Shown: positions 14,136 to 22,542 of the stretch, piece by piece
How the letters are laid out: each line of letters starts with the position of its first letter
Numbering within the stretch: position 1 is the stretch's first letter
NCBI GenBank assembly: GCA_902803675.1
Contig: CADCQZ010000183.1
Location: forward strand, 1 to 25,167
DNA from: an uncultured Eubacteriales bacterium
GTDB lineage: Bacteria; Bacillota_A; Clostridia; Christensenellales; Aristaeellaceae
Length of the DNA stretch: 25,167 nt
Reading direction: 5' to 3'
The notes under the pieces: model-generated
Databases searched by the model: none
The model's input: only the letters and a program-made list of their open reading frames with translations
What the model was told of the DNA's origin: nothing
Program-made: the position numbers and the translations under genes

Positions 14136-15524
14136 ATGCATTTCTACGAACTCAACGGATATTCCATCGTGATCGACCCCATATCCGGGTCGGTGCACGT
14201 GACGGACAGGGCCTCTTCCCGGGTGATCGCCCTGATCAAAGACCATACGGACGATCAGATCGAGCGCATCATCCTGCGGGAATTCGGCAGTGATCCGGAT
14301 GTGACGCCCCAGGCCGTGAGAGACTGCCTCCGGGCCGCCCGGGATCTGATGGAACGGGGCAAGATCTGGGCCGGGACGGACTTGAAGCCTCTGGCGGGCG
14401 TGCTCAAGGAGCGCAGCGGGGACGTGGTCAAGGCCCTGTGCCTGCATGTGGCCCACACCTGCAACCTCAACTGCGCCTACTGCTTCGCCAGTCAGGGCAA
14501 GTATCACGGCAAAAGGGCCCTGATGAGTTACGAGACCGGGAAACAGGCGCTGGACTTTCTCATCGCGCATTCCGGGAAACGGCATCACCTGGAAGTGGAC
14601 TTTTTCGGCGGCGAGCCGCTGATGAATTTCGACGTGGTCAAGCGCCTGACCGCCTACGCCCGGGAACGGGAAAAGGATACGGGCAAGCTCTTCCGCTTCA
14701 CCCTGACCACCAACGGGCTGCTGATCGACGACGAAGTGATCGATTTCTGCAACCGGGAGATGGACAACGTGGTGCTGAGCCTGGACGGGCGGAAGGAGAT
14801 CCACGACTATTACCGCAAGGACTACGAGGGCCGGGGCAGCTATGACCGGGTGGTGCCCCTGTTCCAGAAGCTGGTCAAAGAGCGCGGCGACAGGCAGTAC
14901 TATATCCGGGGCACCTTCACCCACCGGAACCCGGACTTTATGAAGGACATCCGCCATATGCTGGACCTGGGCTTCACCCAGTTGAGCATGGAGCCCGTGG
15001 TGTGCGCCCCCGATGACCCGGAGGCCCTGACGCCGGAAGATATCGCGGTCGTCAAGCAGCAGTACGAGGAGCTGGCCCTCATGATGCTCGAGCGCCGCCG
15101 GGAGGGCCGGCCCTTCACTTTCTACCATTATATGCTGGACCTGAAATCCGGCCCCTGCCTGTACAAGCGCCTGAGCGGCTGCGGCAGCGGCACGGAATAC
15201 ATGGCCGTGACCCCCTGGGGCGACCTGTACCCCTGCCACCAGTTCGTGGGCGAGGAAAAATACCTGATGGGCAATGTGTATGAAGGCGTGACCAATACCG
15301 GCCTTCGGGAGGAGTTCCGCGCCTGCAACGTGTACGCGAGGGAAGAGTGCGCCGACTGCTGGGCCCGCCTGTACTGCGCGGGCGGCTGCGCCGCCAACGC
15401 TCTGCACGCCACCGGCAGCATCCGGGGCGTGTACGAGCCGGGTTGCGAGCTGTTCAAAAAGCGCATCGAGTGCGCCATCATGATGCGGGCCGCGGAGGCG
15501 GACGATGACGACGCCGCTGAGTGA
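14136..15524 (+). CDS. scfB: SCIFF maturase, radical SAM/SPASM thioether-forming enzyme
   Basis: This 462-residue enzyme cross-links the SCIFF peptide. The N-terminal 90 or so residues (MHFYELNGYSIVIDPISGSV) form the peptide-recognition region (RRE-like). The radical SAM motif CNLNCAYC (Cys109, 113, 116) binds the SAM cluster, and FFGGEPLMNF is the following GGEP loop. The C-terminal SPASM region (about 339-446), from GPCLYKRLSGCGSGTEYM through CADCWARLYCAGGCAANA to PGC, supplies ligands for two auxiliary [4Fe-4S] clusters. Length and motifs match CteB-type maturases. GGAGG precedes the ATG (14136) closely behind the scfA terminator. The 3' end overlaps the next gene by 20 bases. Confidence 0.96.
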   Translation: MHFYELNGYSIVIDPISGSVHVTDRASSRVIALIKDHTDDQIERIILREFGSDPDVTPQAVRDCLRAARDLMERGKIWAGTDLKPLAGVLKERSGDVVKALCLHVAHTCNLNCAYCFASQGKYHGKRALMSYETGKQALDFLIAHSGKRHHLEVDFFGGEPLMNFDVVKRLTAYAREREKDTGKLFRFTLTTNGLLIDDEVIDFCNREMDNVVLSLDGRKEIHDYYRKDYEGRGSYDRVVPLFQKLVKERGDRQYYIRGTFTHRNPDFMKDIRHMLDLGFTQLSMEPVVCAPDDPEALTPEDIAVVKQQYEELALMMLERRREGRPFTFYHYMLDLKSGPCLYKRLSGCGSGTEYMAVTPWGDLYPCHQFVGEEKYLMGNVYEGVTNTGLREEFRACNVYAREECADCWARLYCAGGCAANALHATGSIRGVYEPGCELFKKRIECAIMMRAAEADDDDAAE

Positions 15525-16803
15525 CTTCATCCGCCGGTATATAGCATCGGGCCCGGCCAGGCTCCACATGCCCGGCCACAAGGGGGCGTGCCCGGAGGAC
15601 ATCACCGAGGTGACCGGGGCCGATTCCCTGTACGAGGCCTCGGGGGTCATCCTCAGGAGCGAGGAGAACGCCGCGCGGCTCTTCAACGCCGGCACGACGC
15701 TCTACTCCGCCGAAGGCTCCAGCCAGTGCGTGAAGGCCATGGTGTTCCTGGCCGCCCAAAGCGGGACCATCCTGGCCGCCAGGAACGCCCATCAGAGCTT
15801 CGTCCACGGCGCGGCGCTGTGCGGGGCCGATGTGGAGTGGCTGTTCCCTGAGAAAGCCTCCTCCCCCTACAGCGCGCTCATCGATCCGGAAAGGCTCGAA
15901 GGATACCTGAAGAGCCGGAAAACTCTTCCCGCCGCCCTGTACGTGACCAGTCCCGACTATCTGGGCCGCGAGCAGGACCTTGCCGGCCTTTCCAAAGTGT
16001 GCCGTCGGCACGGCATGCTGCTCATGTGCGACAACGCCCACGGCGCGTACCTGCGCTTCCTCGAGCCGTCCCGCCATCCCATGGACCTGGGGGCCGACAT
16101 GTGCTGCGACAGCGCCCACAAGACCCTGCCCGTACTGACGGGAGGGGCGTACCTGCATCTGAGAAAAGGCCTGCCGGAGGATATCACGTCCCGCGCCGGG
16201 GCCGCCATGGCCCTGTTCGGCTCCTCCAGCCCGTCGTATCTGATCTTAAAGTCGCTGGACGATATGAACGCAGTCCTCGAGGACGGCTTCGCGGCGGACC
16301 TCAAAGCCGCGGCGGAGAGCGTCCAAAGGGAAAAGGACCGCCTGAGGGAACTGGGCTGGGGCGTGATGCCGTCGGATGAGATGCGGATCGTGCTCAGGGC
16401 CGCCGAAAACATGGACGGCCTTCAAATGGCTTCGCGGGCGAGGGAAGAAAACGTCGAGTGCGAGTTCGCCGATGAAAACGTGCTGGTGGCGATGTATACC
16501 CCCTGCAACCGCCCGGAAGATCTTTCCGCTCTGAGCCGCGCCCTGGGGAAAGCGCCCGGAAGACCGAAGGAAAAAACATGGACGCCCCACCGGCCCGAAA
16601 GAGTGATGGGCTTAAGGGAAGCCCTCCTGTCCCCCTGGGAAAAGGTGCCGGCAGGAGAGGCCGAAGGCCGGATCTGCGCCCTGCCCCTGCCCCACTGCCC
16701 GCCGGCCGTGCCGCCGGTGATGCCCGGGGAGAGGGTGGACTTTGAAGTGATGAGAAGACTGGAAGAGACGGGCATCGGGGAGATCTTCGCCGTCAGGCGG
16801 TAG
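15505..16803 (+). CDS. Orn/Lys/Arg decarboxylase-family PLP enzyme
   Basis: This 432-residue protein belongs to the fold-type I basic amino acid decarboxylase family of Gram-positives (SpeA/YaaO-like), which lacks the N-terminal wing domain of the enteric enzymes. Motifs are ARLHMPGHKG (residues 18-27), SLYEASGVI, MCDNAHGAYLRF with the cofactor-contacting Asp and His, and DSAHKTLPVLTGGAYLHL with Lys206 as the likely PLP Schiff-base lysine. It is shorter than typical SpeA (about 480-490). The substrate could be arginine, lysine or ornithine, giving a polyamine, or it may be a divergent paralogue. The ATG lies inside the end of scfB behind GGAGGCGG, so it is probably translationally coupled to the SCIFF maturase. 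Confidence 0.85.
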   Translation: MTTPLSDFIRRYIASGPARLHMPGHKGACPEDITEVTGADSLYEASGVILRSEENAARLFNAGTTLYSAEGSSQCVKAMVFLAAQSGTILAARNAHQSFVHGAALCGADVEWLFPEKASSPYSALIDPERLEGYLKSRKTLPAALYVTSPDYLGREQDLAGLSKVCRRHGMLLMCDNAHGAYLRFLEPSRHPMDLGADMCCDSAHKTLPVLTGGAYLHLRKGLPEDITSRAGAAMALFGSSSPSYLILKSLDDMNAVLEDGFAADLKAAAESVQREKDRLRELGWGVMPSDEMRIVLRAAENMDGLQMASRAREENVECEFADENVLVAMYTPCNRPEDLSALSRALGKAPGRPKEKTWTPHRPERVMGLREALLSPWEKVPAGEAEGRICALPLPHCPPAVPPVMPGERVDFEVMRRLEETGIGEIFAVRR

Positions 16804-16951
16804 ATGCCGGGGCCATCGGGGGCGGCCGTGTTTCGCGGGCGGCCTCTCTGTCACTTTTGTGTGTTTGACAGGAAACGGAAGACCGGAGCCGTCCGGCGGC
16901 CGCGGAACACCGCGGCGCCGCATGGATAAAGCAAAGGAGATGGAGACCATT

Positions 16952-18052
16952 ATGAAAAAACTGCTGATCCTGCTCCTGATCGTATGCACCGCCGCTGCGG
17001 GAGCCGTCCGCGCGGAGGAAGGGATCTGGATCGAGGAGACCCCTCTGACGGCTTTCCTCACCAGCGAACGGCTGGATCGGGAGATCTATCCCGAGATCCG
17101 CCTGAATCCCAACAGGGACGCTTTCCCCAACGGTTTCCTTTATCAGGAACCGTCATTGTTCTACGGAGATATCGTCCCGGAGTTCATCTGTTTTTCGGCG
17201 CCGGACAACACGTTCCTCACAGAGTTCACTTTGGACCGCGCCGATTATATCGATCCGGAAAAAGAGATCCATTATTCCTACACCTCCTACGCCGGATCCC
17301 TCTGGCAGATGAACTCGCCCCGTCCCGAGGAGGAAGACTGCGTCCCGGTGGACGGGGTGGACGGAAAAACGGTCTTCCTCTATCCGGACAGGAACTGGGC
17401 CTACGGCCTGATCGATACCCCGGAATACTCCGAGACCTCGCAGCTGGCCATCTGGCTCTGGATGGGCCGGATGGACCCCGACCTGAGCCGGGATGAGAAG
17501 CTGGCCGTCCTCAGGGACGCGATCATCCCCGAGGTGGACCGGGTGAAGGCGGAATTACGGTATGAGACCTTTGACCCGTTCTGGAACAACGGGGAATTTG
17601 CCGGCTGCCGGTACTACAACACCAATTTCCCGGATCAGCCGCTCACGATCGCTTTCCCGGCGCTGAAAATGAAGAACGCGGACGGGACCGAAAAGGAAGA
17701 GCGCATGATCCTGACGGAAAAGACCGCGTCCACGAACGGGGTCTACTGGTTCGGCGGCGATATCTGCCTGGAAACGAGGACCGCCGTGTTCGGCCGGGAG
17801 CCGCTCATCAGCCTGATCAAGCCGGGCGACAAGAACACGCTGGAGATCACCGTATCCAGCGGCAGAAAGTATCTTGTGAAGGTCGACGGCATGGATAAGG
17901 GCTGGGAGAGCGTCTGGTACGTTTCTTCCACCGTGACGCTGGAGGACGGAAGAGTGATCGAGCACTCCTTTATCCCCCACCATATGGGATGGACGGGCCC
18001 GGAGGACATCACGGCCCTGATCGAGGCCTTTGACGCGGCGATCGAGTCTTAG
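16952..18052 (+). CDS. Secreted protein of unknown function, 366 residues
   Basis: I do not recognise the family. The start is the ATG of MKKLLILLLIVCTAAAG (16952), with AAAGGAGA 11 bases upstream. The first 22 residues are a signal peptide with a likely cut after AVRA; LIVC lacks a small residue before Cys, so a lipoprotein is doubtful. The mature part is acidic and rich in aromatic residues, with four cysteines (in FICFS, EEDCV, AGCRYY, GDICLE). It shows alternating strand-like stretches such as KYLVKVDGMDKGWESVWYVSSTVTL near the C-terminus, which resembles a beta-sandwich. It sits alone between the decarboxylase-like gene and exonuclease III, with 148 bases upstream that hold no promoter I can defend. 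Confidence 0.75.
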   Translation: MKKLLILLLIVCTAAAGAVRAEEGIWIEETPLTAFLTSERLDREIYPEIRLNPNRDAFPNGFLYQEPSLFYGDIVPEFICFSAPDNTFLTEFTLDRADYIDPEKEIHYSYTSYAGSLWQMNSPRPEEEDCVPVDGVDGKTVFLYPDRNWAYGLIDTPEYSETSQLAIWLWMGRMDPDLSRDEKLAVLRDAIIPEVDRVKAELRYETFDPFWNNGEFAGCRYYNTNFPDQPLTIAFPALKMKNADGTEKEERMILTEKTASTNGVYWFGGDICLETRTAVFGREPLISLIKPGDKNTLEITVSSGRKYLVKVDGMDKGWESVWYVSSTVTLEDGRVIEHSFIPHHMGWTGPEDITALIEAFDAAIES

Positions 18053-18122
18053 GGCCGCCTTATAAATGGCCGGCACGGATAAGTCAAGCGAAGAGGACCG
18101 ACGGGTAATAAGGAGGACAGGC

Positions 18123-18878
18123 ATGAGATTCATATCCTGGAACGTCAACGGGCTCAGGGCGTGCCTCACCAAGGGCTTCACCGACTATTTCAGCGCCCAG
18201 CAGCCGGATTTCATGTGCCTGCAGGAGACCAAGATGCAGCCCGGGCAGGCGGAGTTCCCCCACGAGGGCTACACGGTCTACATGAATTCCGCGGAGAAAA
18301 AGGGCTATTCCGGCACCCTGATCCTGGCCAGACACGAGCCCCTGGACGTGAAGATGGGCCTGGGCATCCCGGAGCACGACCACGAGGGGCGGGCGATCAC
18401 CCTCAAGTATCCCGCCTTCACCCTGGTGACGGTCTATACCCCCAACAGCCAGAGGGAACTGACCCGCCTGGAGTACCGGCAGGAATGGGAGGCGGCCTTC
18501 CGGGAATACCTGATGAAGCTCGACCGGGAGAACCCGGTGATCGTGTGCGGGGACATGAACGTGGCCCATCGGGCCATCGACCTGAAAAACCCGAAGAGCA
18601 ACGAGGGGAACGCCGGGTATACCAAAGAGGAGCGCGCCTGCATGGACGAGCTGCTCGCGTCGGGCTTCACGGACACGTTCCGGCACCTGTACCCCGACAG
18701 GACGGACGCCTACACCTGGTGGAGCTACATGTTCCATGCCCGGGAGAAGAACGTGGGATGGCGCATCGACTATTTCCTGTGCAGCGACCGGGCAGCGGAC
18801 AGGATCGTGAAAGCGGAGATCCACGATCAGGTGATGGGCAGCGACCACTGCCCCATCCTGCTCGAGATGGCGGACTGA
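18123..18878 (+). CDS. xth: Exodeoxyribonuclease III / AP endonuclease
   Basis: This 251-residue enzyme of the exonuclease III family cuts DNA at abasic sites and removes 3' blocking groups in base excision repair. Motifs visible are ISWNVNGLRA (Asn7), LQETKMQ (Glu35, metal ligand), CGDMNVAH (catalytic Asp and Asn), WRIDYFLCS and GSDHCPI with the terminal catalytic histidine. The GD-M-NVAH variant and WWSYMFHAREKNVGWRIDY are typical of Firmicutes ExoA. The start is the ATG at 18123 after AGGAGG; an upstream methionine (18066) has no ribosome site. Confidence 0.96.
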   Translation: MRFISWNVNGLRACLTKGFTDYFSAQQPDFMCLQETKMQPGQAEFPHEGYTVYMNSAEKKGYSGTLILARHEPLDVKMGLGIPEHDHEGRAITLKYPAFTLVTVYTPNSQRELTRLEYRQEWEAAFREYLMKLDRENPVIVCGDMNVAHRAIDLKNPKSNEGNAGYTKEERACMDELLASGFTDTFRHLYPDRTDAYTWWSYMFHAREKNVGWRIDYFLCSDRAADRIVKAEIHDQVMGSDHCPILLEMAD

Positions 18879-18908
18879 CAGCAAAAAAACGATCGGGAGG
18901 ACGGACGG

Positions 18909-19517
18909 ATGATCTTTATCGGTATCTGCGGAGCCAGCGGCTCCGGCAAAAGCACCCTGGCCCGGGAGATCACGCGGGACATCGGCGCCAGCGTGGTGGT
19001 GCTCCAGCAGGACAGCTACTATACCAACCACCCCGACATGACCTTCGAGGAACGGTCCCAGCTCAACTACGACGAGCCGGAGATCTTCGATCACGCCGCG
19101 CTGTACGAGGACGTGAGCAGCCTCCTGTCCGGCCAGAACATCAAGCGAAAGGCCTACGACTTTTCCCTTCACGCCCGGTGCGACACGGATGAGGTGATCG
19201 AGCCCGCGGACGTGCTGATCCTGGAGGGGATCCACGCCTTCTACGACCGGCGGCTGCTGGACAAGATGTTCCTGAAGCTGTACGTGTCCGTGGACCCGGA
19301 CATCTGCCTGCTGAGAAGGATCAAGCGGGACATCAAGGACCGGGGCCGGGACATCGACAGCATCGCCAGGCAGTACCTGGACACGGTGAAGCCCATGTAC
19401 GAAAAATACATCCGCAACTATGTGCACGAGGCGGATGTGGTGGTGATGCGGGGCGGAAAGAACGCCCGCATCGTGGACATCCTCAACGGCTACCTGAAGA
19501 CCCAGCTGGGCACCTGA
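18909..19517 (+). CDS. udk: Uridine kinase
   Basis: This 202-residue kinase phosphorylates uridine and cytidine in pyrimidine salvage. The P-loop GASGSGKST (residues 8-16) is followed by QQDSYY, the family's nucleoside-contacting Asp-Tyr-Tyr, then NYDEPEIFD and YDFSLHAR. VLILEGIHAFYD and RRIKRDIKDRGRD (LID region) complete the pattern. Length is normal. GGGAGG lies eight bases before the ATG. It follows exonuclease III by 30 bases and precedes the acyltransferase by 15, so these three form a cluster. Confidence 0.95.
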   Translation: MIFIGICGASGSGKSTLAREITRDIGASVVVLQQDSYYTNHPDMTFEERSQLNYDEPEIFDHAALYEDVSSLLSGQNIKRKAYDFSLHARCDTDEVIEPADVLILEGIHAFYDRRLLDKMFLKLYVSVDPDICLLRRIKRDIKDRGRDIDSIARQYLDTVKPMYEKYIRNYVHEADVVVMRGGKNARIVDILNGYLKTQLGT

Positions 19518-19532
19518 GAGGACCCCTGAGCC

Positions 19533-20198
19533 ATGGCCCTCAAAAAAAGCTACCGCCTGCTGCGGCAGTGCGTGAAACTGTTCACCCCGAAGGTCAAAAC
19601 GGTGTGGGAGGTCCCCTACGACGGGGGGCCGGCGGTGTTCTGCCCCAATCACGCCCGGGCCTGGGGGCCCATCGATATGTGCGTGTACTTTCCCCTGTGG
19701 CGCACCGTGCGTCCCTGGTACAACGCCGGCGTGGCCGACCGGGAGAGGCTGCCCGCCTATATCCGCAACGACAACTGGTGGGACCCGAAAAGCCCCCTGG
19801 CGCCCCTGTATGACGCGGTGATCCCGCGGCTGGGGGCCCTTGTCATGCCTCCGGTGATCCACTCCACGCCGGGGATCCCCGTCTATTACGACGCGAAGGT
19901 GTACACCACTTTCAAGCAGAGCGTGGAGGCCCTGAAAAACGGGGATCAGCCGGTGATCTTCGCCCAGTATCCGGACGGGTACAGGAGCCACAGCGAAAGC
20001 CTGAGCCGCGGCTTCGTGCTTCTCGCGCCAATGGCCTGGCGGAAGGCGAAACTGAAAGTGAAGTTCTATCCCGTGCACGTGGATCAGGACGAAAGGACCA
20101 TCACGGTGATGGCGCCGGTGGAGTACGACCCGGACGCCCCCTGGGAGGAGGAGCAGCAGCGCCTTCTGGATTATCTCGGGGAACAGGTGAAGGATTGA
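19533..20198 (+). CDS. PlsC-like acyltransferase, divergent
   Basis: This 221-residue protein resembles 1-acyl-glycerol-3-phosphate acyltransferases. AVFCPNHARAWGPIDM near residue 40 corresponds to motif I, and IFAQYPDGYRSHSE to motif III (normally FPEGTRS). Motif I is irregular: the family uses H-X4-D, but here the residue five after His is Gly and the first Asp comes eight after. There is no obvious membrane segment. It may be a lipid acyltransferase with altered active site, or an acyl-transfer relative with another acceptor. Its TGA stop is part of the -35 box of the next promoter. Confidence 0.7.
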   Translation: MALKKSYRLLRQCVKLFTPKVKTVWEVPYDGGPAVFCPNHARAWGPIDMCVYFPLWRTVRPWYNAGVADRERLPAYIRNDNWWDPKSPLAPLYDAVIPRLGALVMPPVIHSTPGIPVYYDAKVYTTFKQSVEALKNGDQPVIFAQYPDGYRSHSESLSRGFVLLAPMAWRKAKLKVKFYPVHVDQDERTITVMAPVEYDPDAPWEEEQQRLLDYLGEQVKD

Positions 20199-20223
20199 CT
20201 ATCCCCCGGATGTGACTTACAAT
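20195..20223 (+). promoter_or_regulatory. Promoter of the amidohydrolase gene cluster
   Basis: TTGACT (20195-20200) and TACAAT (20218-20223) are 17 bases apart. The TGA in the -35 box is the stop codon of the acyltransferase gene. It should drive the amidohydrolase and the closely spaced genes after it. Confidence 0.8.
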
Positions 20224-20272
20224 GGGACGGGCCGGCGGGCGCGATATCCCCGGCCGTGAAAGGAGAAACACC

Positions 20273-21445
20273 ATGCTGCTTTTGCGCGGAGGCCATATCA
20301 AACCCATCACCGGTCCCGACTTTACCGGGGACCTGCTCATCGGCGACGACGGGAAGATCGCCGATATCGCCCCTTCTATCGAGGCGCCCGCCGGGTGCTC
20401 CGCGGCCGACGTGACCGGCATGCTGGTCACCCCCGGCCTGATGGACGCCCACACCCATATCGGCCTGCACGGCGAGGCCATCCGCTGGGAGGGCGTAGAC
20501 ATCAACGAGACTTCCTCTCCCCTGACCCCGCAGCTCCGCGGCATCGACGGGTTCAATCCCATGGACGAGGCCCTCTCCCTGGCCCTTGCCGGCGGCGTGA
20601 CCTCCGCCATGACGGGCCCCGGCTCCGCCAACGTGATCGGCGGGACTTTCCTGGCCGTGAAACTGTACGGGCACTGCGTGGATGACATGGTGATGCGCTC
20701 CCCCGCCGCCATGAAGGTGGCCTTCGGTGAGAACCCCAAGGGCTGCTACGGCCAGAACAGCCGCCAGACCCCCGTGACCCGGATGGCCGTGGTGGGCATC
20801 CTGAGGGAAGCCCTTCAGAAGGCCTTCAATTACCGGGACGAGCTGAAGGCCTGGGAGGAAAAGGGCGAGGGCAAGCGCCCCTATGACATCAAGTGCGAGG
20901 CCCTGCTGCCCGTGGTCAACGGCGAGATCCCCTTAAAGGCCCACGCCCACCGGGCCGACGATATCCTCAGCGCCATCCGGGTGGCCCGGGAGTTCAATGT
21001 GAAACTGACCCTGGACCACTGCACCGAGGGGCATCTCATTGCCGACGTGCTCAGCCGGTATGACTATCCCGTGCTGGTGGGCCCGTCCCTGGGCGGCAAG
21101 AGCAAGGCGGAACTGAGGGAAAAGACCTTCGCCACCGCCGGCATCCTGGAAAAGGCCGGCCTCGACGTGTGCATCATCACCGACGCGCCGGTCATCCCCC
21201 TGCAGTACCTCCCCCTGTGCGCCGGCATGGCCATGAAGGAGGGCATGAGCGAGGAGGGCGCCTGGAAGGCCATCACCCTCAACCCCGCGAAGGTGGCGGG
21301 CGTGGCCGACCGGGTGGGCTCCCTGGAAAAGGGCAAGGACGCCGACGTGGCGGTCTTCGACGGTGATCCCTTGAGGGACATCCAGTGCCGGGCCCGCGCG
21401 GTCTTCGTCAACGGCCGGCAGGTGCACGGGGCCTCCCTCACCTGA
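20273..21445 (+). CDS. Amidohydrolase-superfamily metal-dependent hydrolase
   Basis: This 390-residue protein has the two-domain layout of the superfamily: an N-terminal beta strand part (LLLRGGHIKPI ... GDLLIGDDGKIADI), a TIM-barrel, and a C-terminal return to the beta part (GSLEKGKDADVAVFDGDPL). Metal-site motifs are MDAHTHIG (His60, His62), KAHAHRADD near 225, DHCTEGH near 250 and ITDAPV with the catalytic Asp near 304. It is closest in style to imidazolonepropionase-like or prolidase-like amidohydrolases; the substrate cannot be told. The ATG (20273) follows AAAGGAG; an upstream in-frame start would overlap the promoter. Confidence 0.88.
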   Translation: MLLLRGGHIKPITGPDFTGDLLIGDDGKIADIAPSIEAPAGCSAADVTGMLVTPGLMDAHTHIGLHGEAIRWEGVDINETSSPLTPQLRGIDGFNPMDEALSLALAGGVTSAMTGPGSANVIGGTFLAVKLYGHCVDDMVMRSPAAMKVAFGENPKGCYGQNSRQTPVTRMAVVGILREALQKAFNYRDELKAWEEKGEGKRPYDIKCEALLPVVNGEIPLKAHAHRADDILSAIRVAREFNVKLTLDHCTEGHLIADVLSRYDYPVLVGPSLGGKSKAELREKTFATAGILEKAGLDVCIITDAPVIPLQYLPLCAGMAMKEGMSEEGAWKAITLNPAKVAGVADRVGSLEKGKDADVAVFDGDPLRDIQCRARAVFVNGRQVHGASLT

Positions 21446-21480
21446 TACAACGAACATCGACAGAAAACAAAGAGGCTGAT

Positions 21481-22527
21481 ATGGACCGCAAAGACGAGAT
21501 CATCCAGCGGCAGAACGACATCATGCAGGACCTGCTCAAAAAGCAGTTCCAGTCCCTGGCGGACGATTTCTGGGGCCTGAAGAACCAGGTGGAGAGCGGC
21601 GCGCCTTCAAGGCCGGAGCAGGCCGTGCCCGAAAACAAAAAAGCCGAAGAGAAGAAGAGCGAGCCGCCCAAAGAGGAGAAAGAGCCCGAGGAGACTATCG
21701 AGGACCTGAAGGCGGAGCTCCACTCCTACATCGGCCTGGACATGATCAAGGAGCAGGTGGACAGCCTGATCAACTGGATCAACGTGATGAAGATGCGCCG
21801 GGAGCAGGGCCTGCCGGTGGTGGACATGAGCCTGCACATGGTGTTCACCGGGAACCCCGGGACGGGCAAGACCATGATCGCCCGCCTGATGGCCCGGATC
21901 TTCAAAGCCCTGGGCCTTTTGAGCAAGGGCCATCTGACGGAGACCGACCGCAGCGGCCTGGTGGCGGGCTTCGTGGGCCAGACCGCCATCAAGACCCAGG
22001 AAGTGATCACAAAAGCCCTGGGCGGCGTGCTGTTCATCGACGAGGCCTACGCCCTGACCAACCGGGGCGGCACGGATTACGGCCAGGAGGCGGTGGACAC
22101 GCTGCTCAAGGCCATGGAGGACCACCGGGACGACCTGATCGTGATCGTGGCGGGGTATACCGACCTGATGAAGGAATTCATCGAGTCCAACCCCGGCCTG
22201 GAGAGCCGGTTCAACCGGTATCTCCATTTCCCGGATTATTCCCTGGAAGAGCTCATCGATATTTTCCTGATGCGCTGTGAAAAGAGCGGTTATACCCTGG
22301 ATGAGGGCGCCGGGCCGGTGCTCGAGAGCATCCTGAAGGAGCGCATGAAGGACGTGGAGGGCTTCGGCAACGCCCGGGGCGCCCGCAACCTGTTCGAGAC
22401 CGCCATCGCGCGGCAGGCGGACCGGCTGGCCAAAGAAGAGAGCGTCACCCGGGAGGCTCTGATGACCCTGACGGAAGCGGACCTGAACGCCGCGGCCGGC
22501 ATCGTCAGGAAGAACGGGGAGCCTTAA
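21481..22527 (+). CDS. AAA+ ATPase of the CbxX/CfxQ (SpoVK) family
   Basis: This 348-residue protein begins with about 75 residues of helical, highly charged sequence (DEIIQRQNDIMQDLLKKQF, then a KKAEEKKSEPPKEEKEPEE linker). A AAA+ module follows, with Walker A GNPGTGKT (about 124-131), pore-type loop SGLVAGFVGQTA, Walker B VLFIDEAYAL (about 183-192), and the arginine-finger region GLESRFNRYLHFPDYS. The C-terminal lid contains NARGARNLFETAIARQADRL. This is the CbxX group, known as Rubisco activase in autotrophs and SpoVK in sporulating Firmicutes. No Rubisco is nearby, so a SpoVK-like or unknown remodelling role is more likely. AAAGAGG precedes the ATG at 21481. Confidence 0.9.
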   Translation: MDRKDEIIQRQNDIMQDLLKKQFQSLADDFWGLKNQVESGAPSRPEQAVPENKKAEEKKSEPPKEEKEPEETIEDLKAELHSYIGLDMIKEQVDSLINWINVMKMRREQGLPVVDMSLHMVFTGNPGTGKTMIARLMARIFKALGLLSKGHLTETDRSGLVAGFVGQTAIKTQEVITKALGGVLFIDEAYALTNRGGTDYGQEAVDTLLKAMEDHRDDLIVIVAGYTDLMKEFIESNPGLESRFNRYLHFPDYSLEELIDIFLMRCEKSGYTLDEGAGPVLESILKERMKDVEGFGNARGARNLFETAIARQADRLAKEESVTREALMTLTEADLNAAAGIVRKNGEP

Positions 22528-22542
22528 GGAACGGAGGAAACT

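Noticed and set aside
16804..16951. Possible terminator (GGCCG...CGGCC) and a TTGACA (16,865-16,870) between the decarboxylase-like gene and the 366-residue secreted protein
   Set aside because: The stem is only five pairs without a T-run, and no -10 box lies at the right distance from the TTGACA. I see nothing defensible in this gap.
18084..20078. A 664-codon minus-strand frame across exonuclease III, uridine kinase and the acyltransferase
   Set aside because: It spans three well-supported plus-strand genes and shows the same His/Val/Gly-rich antisense composition. The similar long frame at 21,607-23,718 is rejected for the same reason.
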